A stretch of 64,000 bases of DNA from contig CACISU010000001.1 in the NCBI GenBank assembly GCA_902589345.1, positions 62,001 through 126,000 on the forward strand. Reading direction: 5' to 3'. Positions 25,695 to 33,945 of this stretch are shown one piece after another. The notes under the pieces were generated by a model. It was not told where the DNA came from and ran no database searches. It saw only the letters and a list, made by a program, of their open reading frames with translations. Each line of letters starts with the position of its first letter. Within the stretch, counting starts at the first letter, position 1. Made by a program: the position numbers and the translations under genes. Origin of the DNA: an uncultured Pelagibacteraceae bacterium. GTDB taxonomy: Bacteria; Pseudomonadota; Alphaproteobacteria; Pelagibacterales; Pelagibacteraceae.

Positions 25695-26870
25695 TTAGAA
25701 ATTTGTTTCTATACACATAGCAATACCCATCCCACCACCTATACAAAGAGTTGCTAAACCTTTTTTTAATTTTCTCTTTTTCATTTCATGAATTAGAGTA
25801 ACTAAAATTCTTGCACCAGATGCACCTATTGGATGTCCTAATGCTATTGCACCTCCATTTACATTTACTATCTCCGGATTTAAACCAAGTTCTTTATTCA
25901 CAGCAATTGCTTGAGCAGCAAAAGCTTCGTTAGACTCAACTAATTCTAAGTCTTTTATATTCCAACCAGCTTTTTTTAAAGCAAGTCTTGATGCTGGTAT
26001 AGGACCTGTTCCCATTAGAGACGGATCAACCCCACACTGAGCCCACGAAACTATTTTTGCTAGCGGTTTAAGATTTCTTTTTTTAGCATTTTCATAATTC
26101 ATAATTACTACTGCAGCCGCACCATCATTTAATCCAGATGCATTACCTGCGGTAACTGTTCCATCTTCTTTAAATACAGTTTTTAATTGAGATAATTTTT
26201 CTAAATTTGTATCTTTTCTAGGATATTCGTCATTTTTCAGAATTAATTTATCATCAATTTTTACTGGAACAATTTCATCTCTAAATTTATTTGTCTCAAT
26301 TGCACTAATCGCTTTTTTTTGTGAATTAAGAGCAAAACTATCCTGTTCAGCTCGTGTAATTTGATATTTTTGAGCAACGTTTTCAGCTGTCACTCCCATA
26401 TGATAATGGTCATATGAGTCAATTAATCCATCAATCATCATTGAATGTTGTAATTTTTTTTTATCTAATTCTTCATCTTTTTTTAAGTTTATATAATAAG
26501 GAGCATTAGACATACTCTCTTGACCACCAGCTATTATTATATTCCCATCTCCAAGTTTAAGCGAATTGTATGCTAATGAGATTGCTGCAAGACCTGATCC
26601 ACAAACTTGGTTAATAGTTGTTGCTGTTTTTTCTTTATTTATTCCAGCGTTCATTGCTGCTTGTCTAGCAGGATTCTGCCCAGATCCGGTTTGCAAAACT
26701 TGACCTAAATAAATTAGATCCACATCATCATTATTTAAATTTGAGTCTGATAAGCATTTTTTTATTACTTCCGTTCCAAGTTGAGTAGGTTTATAACTAG
26801 AAAGGCTTCCCATGTAAGAGCCAATAGGAGTTCTAAAAGCTGACGTAATTATTATATCTTTATTATCCAT
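25695..26870 (-). CDS. Acetyl-CoA C-acetyltransferase (thiolase)
   Basis: This 391-residue biosynthetic-type thiolase has all catalytic residues: Cys90 in 'NQVCGSGLAA', His346 in 'ALGHPIGASG' and Cys376 in 'LCIGGGMG'. It condenses or cleaves acetoacetyl-CoA as a soluble tetramer. It is convergent with xsc, 10 bases apart. The neighbourhood suggests use in acetyl-unit metabolism, but it is not in an operon with a reductase or synthase (phaB/phaC), so the phaA and atoB labels cannot be separated. Confidence 0.92.
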   Translation of the reverse strand: MDNKDIIITSAFRTPIGSYMGSLSSYKPTQLGTEVIKKCLSDSNLNNDDVDLIYLGQVLQTGSGQNPARQAAMNAGINKEKTATTINQVCGSGLAAISLAYNSLKLGDGNIIIAGGQESMSNAPYYINLKKDEELDKKKLQHSMMIDGLIDSYDHYHMGVTAENVAQKYQITRAEQDSFALNSQKKAISAIETNKFRDEIVPVKIDDKLILKNDEYPRKDTNLEKLSQLKTVFKEDGTVTAGNASGLNDGAAAVVIMNYENAKKRNLKPLAKIVSWAQCGVDPSLMGTGPIPASRLALKKAGWNIKDLELVESNEAFAAQAIAVNKELGLNPEIVNVNGGAIALGHPIGASGARILVTLIHEMKKRKLKKGLATLCIGGGMGIAMCIETNF

Positions 26871-26928
26871 AATATTTAAAATACTTAAGTTATTTTAAAT
26901 AATATAGATATAATAAAGAAGTTCAAAC

Positions 26929-27132
26929 ATGAAAAATAAATTTTTACCCATAATTTTATTAGTTCTTGCAATAATAGTTTTGTTTTTAGTTAATTTAAAA
27001 TACAAAAATCATAATTTGAATAAAGTAATTGAAGCATGTGTTGTTGCACAAAAACAAACTTCAAAAAATTTTAATATTAATGAGGCAAAAAAATATTGTG
27101 AAAAAGAGATTAAAGCACGAATTAATGAATAG
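26929..27132 (+). CDS. Small single-span membrane protein, 67 residues
   Basis: An N-terminal hydrophobic helix (residues 5-23, after MKNK) is followed by a polar, Lys/Asn-rich tail with two cysteines (Cys37 in 'IEACVVAQ' and Cys57 in 'KYCEKE'). It could be a membrane anchor with a periplasmic tail, or a signal peptide. It faces away from the thiolase and ends 5 bases from the convergent M24 gene. No family is recognised. Confidence 0.6.
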   Translation: MKNKFLPIILLVLAIIVLFLVNLKYKNHNLNKVIEACVVAQKQTSKNFNINEAKKYCEKEIKARINE

Positions 27133-27137
27133 ATTTA

Positions 27138-28289
27138 TTAAAGAATAACAAGATCTAACTTTTGTTTTCCCAATCTTTCATTGCCATCTTTAGTTACTAG
27201 ATAAGTTTCTCCCAAATTCATTGCTAATTCATTATCAGAGTCCATTAAAATCATGTGCATAAAGAATACATTACCGGGTTGAATGACATACGGATTACCC
27301 GTGTAGAGCATTGGCCAATCCATCCAATTAGGTGAGAAAGCAGCACCTAGTGAATAACCACATGCATTCATTCTCGCTTTATTATAACCAAGTTCATCAA
27401 AAGTTTTTGCATGAACATCAAAAACTTCACCAATTTTATTTCCTGTTTTAAGTTTATTTTCACAATTTTTTAATGCTTGGAAACATGCGTCATACATTTT
27501 GTGATGCTTTGGATCAGCTTTTCCAATTGGAATAGTTCGAAACATTGCAGAATGATAATGTCTATATGTTCCTGCCCACTCAATACTTAGTTGATCAGTT
27601 TTTTTTAAAATTTGCTTTTCAGCTTGATACCTACAGAGCAATGCATTTCTTCCTGAACCAATTATAAATTCATTTGCAGGATAATCTCCTCCACCTTCAA
27701 ATATAGCTTTATTCATTTCAGCCAATATTTTAGACTCACTAACTCCAGCTTTTGCATGTTTCCAAGCTTCATCTAGAGCTTTATCTGCAAGCTCTGCAGC
27801 TTTTCTTACATAAACAATTTCTTCTTTTGATTTTACTACTCTTAATTTAGTAATTAATTCCGATTTATCTTCTATTGAACAGTAATTTTCTAAAGATTTA
27901 TTTAATATTAATGTATTTCGTCCTGTAAGCCCATAAGCTTCATATTCAATTCCTAAATTTTTTCCTTTCAGATTTAATTCATCTAAAATAATTTTAAGAT
28001 CATTTGTTGGATTTGATCCTTCTCTATCAATCCATATTCTTATATCCTTTATATTTGAAGTATTTTGTGCCTGTCTTAAATCAGGTGCTCTTGTTAATAA
28101 TACAACATTACCTTTCTGATCTATAATTAAAGTTTGAAAAAAAACATAACCAAATGAGTCATAACCAGTTAGCCAATACATCGACTCTTGTCTAAACATA
28201 AGCAAAGCGTCTATATTTTGCTCTATCATTGATTTTAAAACTTTTGATTTTCTTGATGCAAATTCTTCTTTTGAAAAATGAAGACCCAT
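27138..28289 (-). CDS. M24-family creatinase/DoeA-like hydrolase lacking metal ligands
   Basis: This 383-residue protein has the two-domain creatinase/Xaa-Pro aminopeptidase fold. The start at 28289 is chosen because it overlaps the M23 stop as TAATG, whereas an upstream ATG would overlap 49 bases. Four of the five usual M24 metal ligands are replaced: Glu237 and Ala248 for Asp, Tyr312 for His and His345 for Glu. Only Glu361 remains. Metal-free members include creatinase and the ectoine hydrolase DoeA, and 'IEWAGTYRHYHSA' and 'GYSLGAAFSPNWMDWP' resemble the DoeA group. It is the last gene of a five-gene operon. The substrate is unknown, with an osmolyte-type C-N bond most likely. Confidence 0.7.
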   Translation of the reverse strand: MGLHFSKEEFASRKSKVLKSMIEQNIDALLMFRQESMYWLTGYDSFGYVFFQTLIIDQKGNVVLLTRAPDLRQAQNTSNIKDIRIWIDREGSNPTNDLKIILDELNLKGKNLGIEYEAYGLTGRNTLILNKSLENYCSIEDKSELITKLRVVKSKEEIVYVRKAAELADKALDEAWKHAKAGVSESKILAEMNKAIFEGGGDYPANEFIIGSGRNALLCRYQAEKQILKKTDQLSIEWAGTYRHYHSAMFRTIPIGKADPKHHKMYDACFQALKNCENKLKTGNKIGEVFDVHAKTFDELGYNKARMNACGYSLGAAFSPNWMDWPMLYTGNPYVIQPGNVFFMHMILMDSDNELAMNLGETYLVTKDGNERLGKQKLDLVIL

Positions 28290-29095
28290 TAGTTTATATC
28301 CAAAACAGATGCTGGATCTAGTCTTGTTCCAAACCAATTTAATCTCACGTCTAAATGTGGACCTGTAGATCTACCACTTGAACCAACAGTTCCGATAACG
28401 TCTCCTTGTTTTACAATATCATCTTTTTCAACAAAAATTTCATCCAAATGCATATATAAAGTTGAGATCCCATGTCCATGATCAAAAATTAAAGTTGCGC
28501 CTGTAAAATATAAATCTTTTTCTGCTAACGTAACAATACCATCAGCCATTGCTTTTATTGGTGTTCCAAGGTCACCAGCAAAATCAACTCCATAATGTGG
28601 CCAACGTGGTTTTCCATTTAGTATTCTTTGACTTCCATAGACACCAGTAATTATTGCATTTTCTAATGGCAAAATGAATTTATCCTTAAAAAAATCTAAA
28701 TCAGAATTTATCTCTCTTGCTTTAGCAATAAGTTTATTTTCATTTTTAATTCTTTCATAAACTTCTTCAGGAGGAGTTACTTTTTTTTCTTCAAGTCCAT
28801 CAATTCTTTGGATGTTATACTTTCTTTTTTGAACTTTCTTAACAATTTTATTTATATTTCCATCTTTTTTAATTTTGATTACAACGTCATACTTTCTCTT
28901 TCTATCCAATCCAAATGCAAAATATCCATCTTTAGAAACTTTTACTTTTATTTTATCTACAGTGACTGAAGAATTCGGCTCAGTTTTGCCTATTATGTAG
29001 TGTCCTTGGATAAATTTACCATTAAATTCAGCAGCATAAGATTTAAATGAAATAAAAAAAATTAATAAAAAAAATTTAATTATTTTGCAGTCCAT
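28289..29095 (-). CDS. Secreted M23 (LytM-type) peptidase family protein
   Basis: This 268-residue protein has a signal peptide (about 1-21, MDCKIIKFFLLIFF...SYA), an Ig-like N-terminal domain with a coiled stretch near 105-140, then an M23 domain from about 143. Zinc ligands His167 and Asp171 (HYGVD) are present. The third ligand, normally the second His of HxH, is Asp249 in 'GPHLDVRLNW'. His206 and the 'LYMHL' motif are kept. It acts in the periplasm on peptidoglycan or as a regulator of a hydrolase. It overlaps the SDR gene by 16 bases and the M24 gene by one. Confidence 0.82.
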   Translation of the reverse strand: MDCKIIKFFLLIFFISFKSYAAEFNGKFIQGHYIIGKTEPNSSVTVDKIKVKVSKDGYFAFGLDRKRKYDVVIKIKKDGNINKIVKKVQKRKYNIQRIDGLEEKKVTPPEEVYERIKNENKLIAKAREINSDLDFFKDKFILPLENAIITGVYGSQRILNGKPRWPHYGVDFAGDLGTPIKAMADGIVTLAEKDLYFTGATLIFDHGHGISTLYMHLDEIFVEKDDIVKQGDVIGTVGSSGRSTGPHLDVRLNWFGTRLDPASVLDIN

Positions 29096-29847
29096 CCGCC
29101 GTCTACTAATATAGAAGTTCCGTGAATCATGGAAGAAGCATCAGATGCTAAAAAAACAACAGTAGATGCTACTTCTGACATTTCTGCAAACCTTCCAAGG
29201 GGAATGTTATTTAAAGTTTCTTTTTTAAATTTTTTATTTTTCAGAAATTTTTTTGTCATTGGAGTAACGACAAAAGTTGGTGCCACTGCATTTACCCTTA
29301 TATTATATTTTGCCAGGTCTACAGCCATACCTTTTGTTAGACCCTCTAAGCCCCATTTATTCATATTATAGACACTTCTAATTGGTCCTCCAACATGTCC
29401 CATTTGAGATGACATGTTAATAATAGAGCCTCCAACTTTCTTGCGATTTTTTAATTTCATCATTTTGATTGCACATAATTGAGCAATATTAAATGTAGCT
29501 ATAGTATTAACTTTAACAAGATATTCCATATTTTTTGTTTTAACTTTTGTGAAGTGTTCAGGGATATTATTTCCAGCGTTATTAACCAAAATATCAATTC
29601 TTGATTGTTTGTTTATTATAGATTTGATTTCATTATAATTAGTAACATCACATATGTAAGATTTACATTTAACCTTTAATTTCTTTATAATCTTTGAAAC
29701 ACTATCAATGTCTCTTTTTGTTCGACTAACAATAACTAAATTGCATCCTGCCTCCGCAAGAGCGATTGCACAAGCTCTACCCAAACCTTTGCCAGCTCCC
29801 GTTACAAGTGCATATTTATTTTTTAAATTATATTTTTTTAAATACAT
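29080..29847 (-). CDS. Short-chain dehydrogenase/reductase
   Basis: This 255-residue classical SDR has the cofactor motif TGAGKGLG at 16-23, NNAG at 89-92, catalytic Ser146/147, Tyr160 and Lys164 (YNMNK). The terminus 'VDGGWTAK' is typical of gluconate 5-dehydrogenase/3-oxoacyl reductase-like members. Arg42 after the second strand suggests NADP preference, by family rule. The substrate is unknown. It lies 2 bases after the TerC gene in the same operon and is probably an oxidoreductase partner of the GMC dehydrogenase at the operon's head. Confidence 0.85.
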   Translation of the reverse strand: MYLKKYNLKNKYALVTGAGKGLGRACAIALAEAGCNLVIVSRTKRDIDSVSKIIKKLKVKCKSYICDVTNYNEIKSIINKQSRIDILVNNAGNNIPEHFTKVKTKNMEYLVKVNTIATFNIAQLCAIKMMKLKNRKKVGGSIINMSSQMGHVGGPIRSVYNMNKWGLEGLTKGMAVDLAKYNIRVNAVAPTFVVTPMTKKFLKNKKFKKETLNNIPLGRFAEMSEVASTVVFLASDASSMIHGTSILVDGGWTAK

Positions 29848-29849
29848 TT

Positions 29850-30425
29850 TTATAAGAATAGTTTTAAATCAGTATAGATCAATTCAATTGCCACTGCTAG
29901 TATTGCTAATAATCCAATCCAACCTATCCAAGTGTATTTTTTAATCCATCCAGATATTAAAGTTGCAGCAGTTGCCATCAAAGCTATAGATAAAACTAGA
30001 CCAAAAACAAGAAGCCCATAATGATCTTTTGCTGCACCTGCAACTCCCAAGACATTATCAAGACTCATTGTAAAATCTGCAATTAAAACTGTCCATATCG
30101 CTTTCCAAAAACTAGAATTATCTACTTTTATCTTTTCATTATCTGTTGAAGATTTTTTAATTACATCAGTATAAAGTTTATAACAGATATATAAAAGTGC
30201 TATACCACCTATTAATCTTAATCCTGTTATTTGTAATAAATATGCAGTGAGAAGAGTTAATATAATTCTTAAAACTACTGCTGCACCAATTCCCCAAAAA
30301 ATAATTTTTTTTCTTTGATCTGGCGGGAACTGTGATGCAACCATTCCAATTATAATTGCATTATCACCAGCTAAAACTAAATCAATAAATACAATTTGAG
30401 AAAAAATTATTATTTGCTCACTCAT
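29850..30425 (-). CDS. TerC family integral membrane protein
   Basis: This 191-residue protein has about six helices and the TerC signature 'DLVLAGDNAIIIGM' at 15-28, plus a second acidic motif 'TMSLDNVLGVAGAA' near 119-132. The two Asp-Asn motifs in membrane helices are thought to bind metal ions, and members (YjbE/Alx) export manganese. It overlaps the GMC dehydrogenase stop by 4 bases (ATGA). Why a metal exporter sits inside a dehydrogenase operon is unclear. Confidence 0.85.
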   Translation of the reverse strand: MSEQIIIFSQIVFIDLVLAGDNAIIIGMVASQFPPDQRKKIIFWGIGAAVVLRIILTLLTAYLLQITGLRLIGGIALLYICYKLYTDVIKKSSTDNEKIKVDNSSFWKAIWTVLIADFTMSLDNVLGVAGAAKDHYGLLVFGLVLSIALMATAATLISGWIKKYTWIGWIGLLAILAVAIELIYTDLKLFL

Positions 30426-32026
30426 GATCTACTATCTTCTATTATCATGTCTGCAGCTTTTTCTGCAATCATAATAGTTGGAGCATTTGTATTTCCTGAA
30501 GTTATGTGAGGCATTACTGAAGCATCGACTATTCTTAGGTTTTCTAATCCGTGAGCAACAAGTCTATCACTTACTACAGCTGCTTCGTCTTTACCCATTC
30601 TACATGTGCTTACAGGATGAAATATTGTATTTGCGTACTTACCAGCCTCTTCAGCTAAAGTTTCATTGTCTGTAATGTTTATACCAGGTCTTAGTTCTTC
30701 AGGTTCGTAATTTTTATATGCTCTTGAATTCATAACGATATTACGAACAATTTTTAAAGATTTTCCTGCAATTTCTCTATCTTCAGGAGTAGACAAATAA
30801 TTCATTTTAATTTTTGGAGATACTCTTGTATCAGGTGATTTTATTTCGATAGAACCTCTACTTGTTGGTCTTACATTAGTAATTGTTGGAGTAAATGCTG
30901 GAAATTTATGTAGAGATGATTTACCTAATAAATCTGTACTAGCTGGTGAAATATGGAACTGTAGATTTGGGGTTTCTAAATGTGGATCACTTTTAACAAA
31001 ACCACAAACATAACTAGCACCCACTGTGAGAGGACCTTTTCTAAATAGTAAAAATTTTAGTCCAGTCATAATTTTTTTTGGAATACTATAGTAGATATCA
31101 TTTAAGGTTTCTAAATTTTTTACTTTATAAACTGGCCTAAGCATTAAATGATCCGTAAGGTTTCGACCTACATTTGAATTTTCCTTAACAATTTCTATAT
31201 TATTATTTTTTAAAAGATTAGCTGGACCTACTCCAGAAGCTTGAAGAATATGTGGAGATCCAATTGTTCCAGCACTTAGAATAATTTCTTTATTAGCTTT
31301 GACTGTAGACAAACTATTATTATTCCAAAAATTTACTTTAACAGCTTTTTTATTTTCGAATTCAATATTTTTTATATGTGCATTTGTAATAATTTTGAGA
31401 TTTTTTCTTTTTTTAACGGGATTTAAATAACCTACAGCAGTACTACATCTAAAACCATTTTTAACTGTAAATGGGAAATAACCCATTCCTTCATTATCAC
31501 CACTATTGAAATCTTCTGTTTTTTTATATCCAAATTCTTCAGCAGCTTCCAAAAATAAATCTAATACTTTAAAAGTTGATCTTATTTTTTCTACTTTTAT
31601 AGGTCCACCTGAACCATGAAATTCGTTTTCTCCAAATTGAAAATCTTCAGATTTTTTGAAGTAAGGCAAAACGTCTTCCCAAGACCAACCAACATTTCCT
31701 AATTGTCTCCAATAATTGTAGTCATTTGATTGTCCTCTAATATAAAGCATACCGTTAATCGAAGAACTACCACCAAGAGTTTTACCTCTTGGATAAACCA
31801 TTTCTCTACCATTGCAATTTGGCTCTTTTTCTGTTGTAAAACACCAGTCTGTTGTTGGATTGTGCATTATTTTAAAATAACCACCAGGAATATGTATCCA
31901 CGGATTTGTATCTTTGCCGCCTGCCTCAAGTAATAATATTTTATTATTTGGGTTAGCAGAAAGCCTGTTTGCCAATACGCAACCTGCAGATCCTGCACCA
32001 ATAATAATAAAATCAAAATTATCCAT
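30422..32026 (-). CDS. GMC-family FAD alcohol/choline dehydrogenase
   Basis: This 534-residue flavoprotein has the FAD motif GAGSAG at 10-15, GMC signature 1 'YPRGKTLGGSSSINGMLYIRG' region near 79-98, signature 2 'SAGTIGSPHILQASGVGP' near 257-274, and the C-terminal active-site histidine in 'NTIFHPVSTCRMG'. The length and sequence resemble BetA, but the family covers many alcohols, so choline is only one option. It heads the five-gene minus-strand operon and is divergent from the TRAP transporter with 145 bases between. Confidence 0.87.
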   Translation of the reverse strand: MDNFDFIIIGAGSAGCVLANRLSANPNNKILLLEAGGKDTNPWIHIPGGYFKIMHNPTTDWCFTTEKEPNCNGREMVYPRGKTLGGSSSINGMLYIRGQSNDYNYWRQLGNVGWSWEDVLPYFKKSEDFQFGENEFHGSGGPIKVEKIRSTFKVLDLFLEAAEEFGYKKTEDFNSGDNEGMGYFPFTVKNGFRCSTAVGYLNPVKKRKNLKIITNAHIKNIEFENKKAVKVNFWNNNSLSTVKANKEIILSAGTIGSPHILQASGVGPANLLKNNNIEIVKENSNVGRNLTDHLMLRPVYKVKNLETLNDIYYSIPKKIMTGLKFLLFRKGPLTVGASYVCGFVKSDPHLETPNLQFHISPASTDLLGKSSLHKFPAFTPTITNVRPTSRGSIEIKSPDTRVSPKIKMNYLSTPEDREIAGKSLKIVRNIVMNSRAYKNYEPEELRPGINITDNETLAEEAGKYANTIFHPVSTCRMGKDEAAVVSDRLVAHGLENLRIVDASVMPHITSGNTNAPTIMIAEKAADMIIEDSRS

Positions 32027-32171
32027 TAAAATACAATGTTTATAATGTTAAAAATCAAAAATTCCAGCAATACAAGCCTTTATTAACATAAGATTCAATA
32101 TATTTCTTCTTGTTTTAATTTTTTATATTTGAGAAACTCATTTTTTTAAAAAACAAACAGAGGGAAATATA

Positions 32172-33266
32172 ATGAAAAAAATCATTTCAATGTTATTTGC
32201 ATTCACAATGGTATTAGGTTTCATTTCTAATGCTAATGCTGCAAAAACACTAAAATGTCAGACAGTCTTAAACGCAAAAGGTGACGAAGTTGTAATGCTT
32301 AAAGACTTTACTGATACAGTTACTAAATTAACTGGTGGTTCATTAAAATTCGAAATTATGCCTGCTGGAACAGTTGTTGGAGTTAAAGAAACTCTTGATG
32401 CTGTCGACAAAGGTTTAATTGATTGTGGATTTGCATGGACGCACTATTGGTCAGGTGAACACCCAGCTGCAATGTTATTTGGATCTCCAGTAGCAGGCGC
32501 AGGTGTAGGAATTGACAATATAGCATTTCTATCTTGGTTCTTATCAGGTGGTGGAGAGCAACTTTACGATCAATTATGGAAAGAGATGAACAGAAATATC
32601 AAAGGTTTCATGCTTCAACCAGTTGGTCCTGAAGCTTTAGGTTGGTTTCCAGAGCCGATTAAAGATATGGCTGACTTTAGAAAATATAAGTTCAGAACAC
32701 CTCCAGGAATTCCTGGTCAAACTTACAAAGACATTGGTATAGCATCTGTTGCTATGGGTGGAGGAGACATTCTTCCAGCTCTAGAAGCAGGAACTATCGA
32801 TGCTGCCGAGTGGTGTTGTCCAAAACCAGATATGGTATTTGGTTTCCATAAAGTTTTAAAACATTACTATCTACAAGGTCTTCACCAAGTAGTAGTTAAT
32901 GCTGACTTTTATATCACTGGAACAACTTATGAAAAATTTAGTGATCATGAAAAAGCATCTTTAAAAGTTGCTGCAGATGCATCATTAATGAAATCATTAG
33001 CAAGAAGAATTCTTGTTAACGGTGAAGCATTACATGAGTTAACAACTAAACATGGTGTTCAACTTCACAATACTCCTGAGGACTACTTTAAAGAGTACAT
33101 GGCTGCTGCCAATGCTACTTTAAACAAAAATGCTGCTAAAAATGCATTTTTCAAAAAAGTATGGGACTCTCAGAAGAAATTTGCTGATACTGCAGTTCCT
33201 TTCTGGGCTGGTGCACAAATGTCAAATGCACAGCTAGGAATGGCGCATGCAAACACTTTAAAATAG
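32172..33266 (+). CDS. dctP: TRAP transporter solute-binding protein (DctP family)
   Basis: This 364-residue periplasmic binding protein has a signal peptide of about 23 residues (ends NANA). DctP-family blocks include 'KYKFRTPPGIPGQTYKDIG' with the substrate-carboxylate arginine and 'ALEAGTIDAAEW'. The TakP-like pattern around 'AAEWCCP' and 'LKHYYLQG' suggests an alpha-keto acid or similar carboxylate. A strong GAGGGA site precedes the ATG. It is followed by an intercistronic terminator, fitting high expression of the binding protein relative to the permease. Confidence 0.9.
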   Translation: MKKIISMLFAFTMVLGFISNANAAKTLKCQTVLNAKGDEVVMLKDFTDTVTKLTGGSLKFEIMPAGTVVGVKETLDAVDKGLIDCGFAWTHYWSGEHPAAMLFGSPVAGAGVGIDNIAFLSWFLSGGGEQLYDQLWKEMNRNIKGFMLQPVGPEALGWFPEPIKDMADFRKYKFRTPPGIPGQTYKDIGIASVAMGGGDILPALEAGTIDAAEWCCPKPDMVFGFHKVLKHYYLQGLHQVVVNADFYITGTTYEKFSDHEKASLKVAADASLMKSLARRILVNGEALHELTTKHGVQLHNTPEDYFKEYMAAANATLNKNAAKNAFFKKVWDSQKKFADTAVPFWAGAQMSNAQLGMAHANTLK

Positions 33267-33285
33267 TAAATTAAAAACAATTATT

Positions 33286-33318
33286 AAAGCGGGCTTTTTA
33301 TTAAAGCCCGCTTTTTTT
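33286..33318 (+). terminator. Intrinsic terminator between dctP and dctQ
   Basis: A perfect 12-bp stem (AAAGCGGGCTTT at 33286-33297 and AAAGCCCGCTTT at 33303-33314) with a 5-base loop is followed by seven T residues at 33312-33318. It is among the strongest G/C stems in this A/T-rich window. It ends 12 bases before dctQ, so the permease genes would depend on read-through. Confidence 0.93.
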
Positions 33319-33330
33319 CAAAACAGATTT

Positions 33331-33945
33331 ATGAAAGATAAACCAATCAAGCTAGATATATCAGATGAAATGATCGCTGAGAGAAGAGGTGGCTCAGATA
33401 AAATGCCTGATGATATGCCTACTTGGATGGCTAAAACGATAGTTGGAATAGATAAATTTAGTAAAATTATAGGAAACATAGTTTGTTGGATAACTGTGCC
33501 ACTAATACTAGGTATGGTTTATGAAGTTCTAGCTAGAAAATTATTTTTAGCACCTACAATTTGGGCCTATGATATGAGTAGGTTTTTTGCTGGCGCTCTC
33601 TTCATGTTAGGTGCTGCTTACGCTCTATCAAAAGGAGTTCATATAAGAGCAGATTTTATTTATAGAAATTTTAAAACTAAGACCCAAGGAATTATAGATT
33701 TTTGGTTATACTTATTATTCTATTTTCCAGGATTATTTGTCTTTCTTTATATGACAATTTTATTTGTTAAAGAGTCTATAATGAGAAGTGAACGTGGCAT
33801 GGATACTACATGGATGCCATATTTGTGGCCAATTAAATCTTGTTTATTAATTGGTATTATTTTTTTACTAATTCAAGGAATTTCAGAAATTCTTAAAAGT
33901 TACTACGCTTCTACAAAAGGTAAATGGCCTGGAGAAGATAAATGA
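33331..33945 (+). CDS. dctQ: TRAP transporter small permease subunit (DctQ)
   Basis: This 204-residue protein has a hydrophilic N-terminus of about 40 residues and then four membrane helices. 'WAYDMSRFFAGALFMLGAAYALSKG' is the family's conserved segment, followed by 'HIRADFIYRNF'. It pairs with DctM to form the sodium-driven importer served by the DctP protein upstream. The N-terminal extension is longer than usual. It overlaps dctM by 4 bases (ATGA). Confidence 0.9.
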   Translation: MKDKPIKLDISDEMIAERRGGSDKMPDDMPTWMAKTIVGIDKFSKIIGNIVCWITVPLILGMVYEVLARKLFLAPTIWAYDMSRFFAGALFMLGAAYALSKGVHIRADFIYRNFKTKTQGIIDFWLYLLFYFPGLFVFLYMTILFVKESIMRSERGMDTTWMPYLWPIKSCLLIGIIFLLIQGISEILKSYYASTKGKWPGEDK

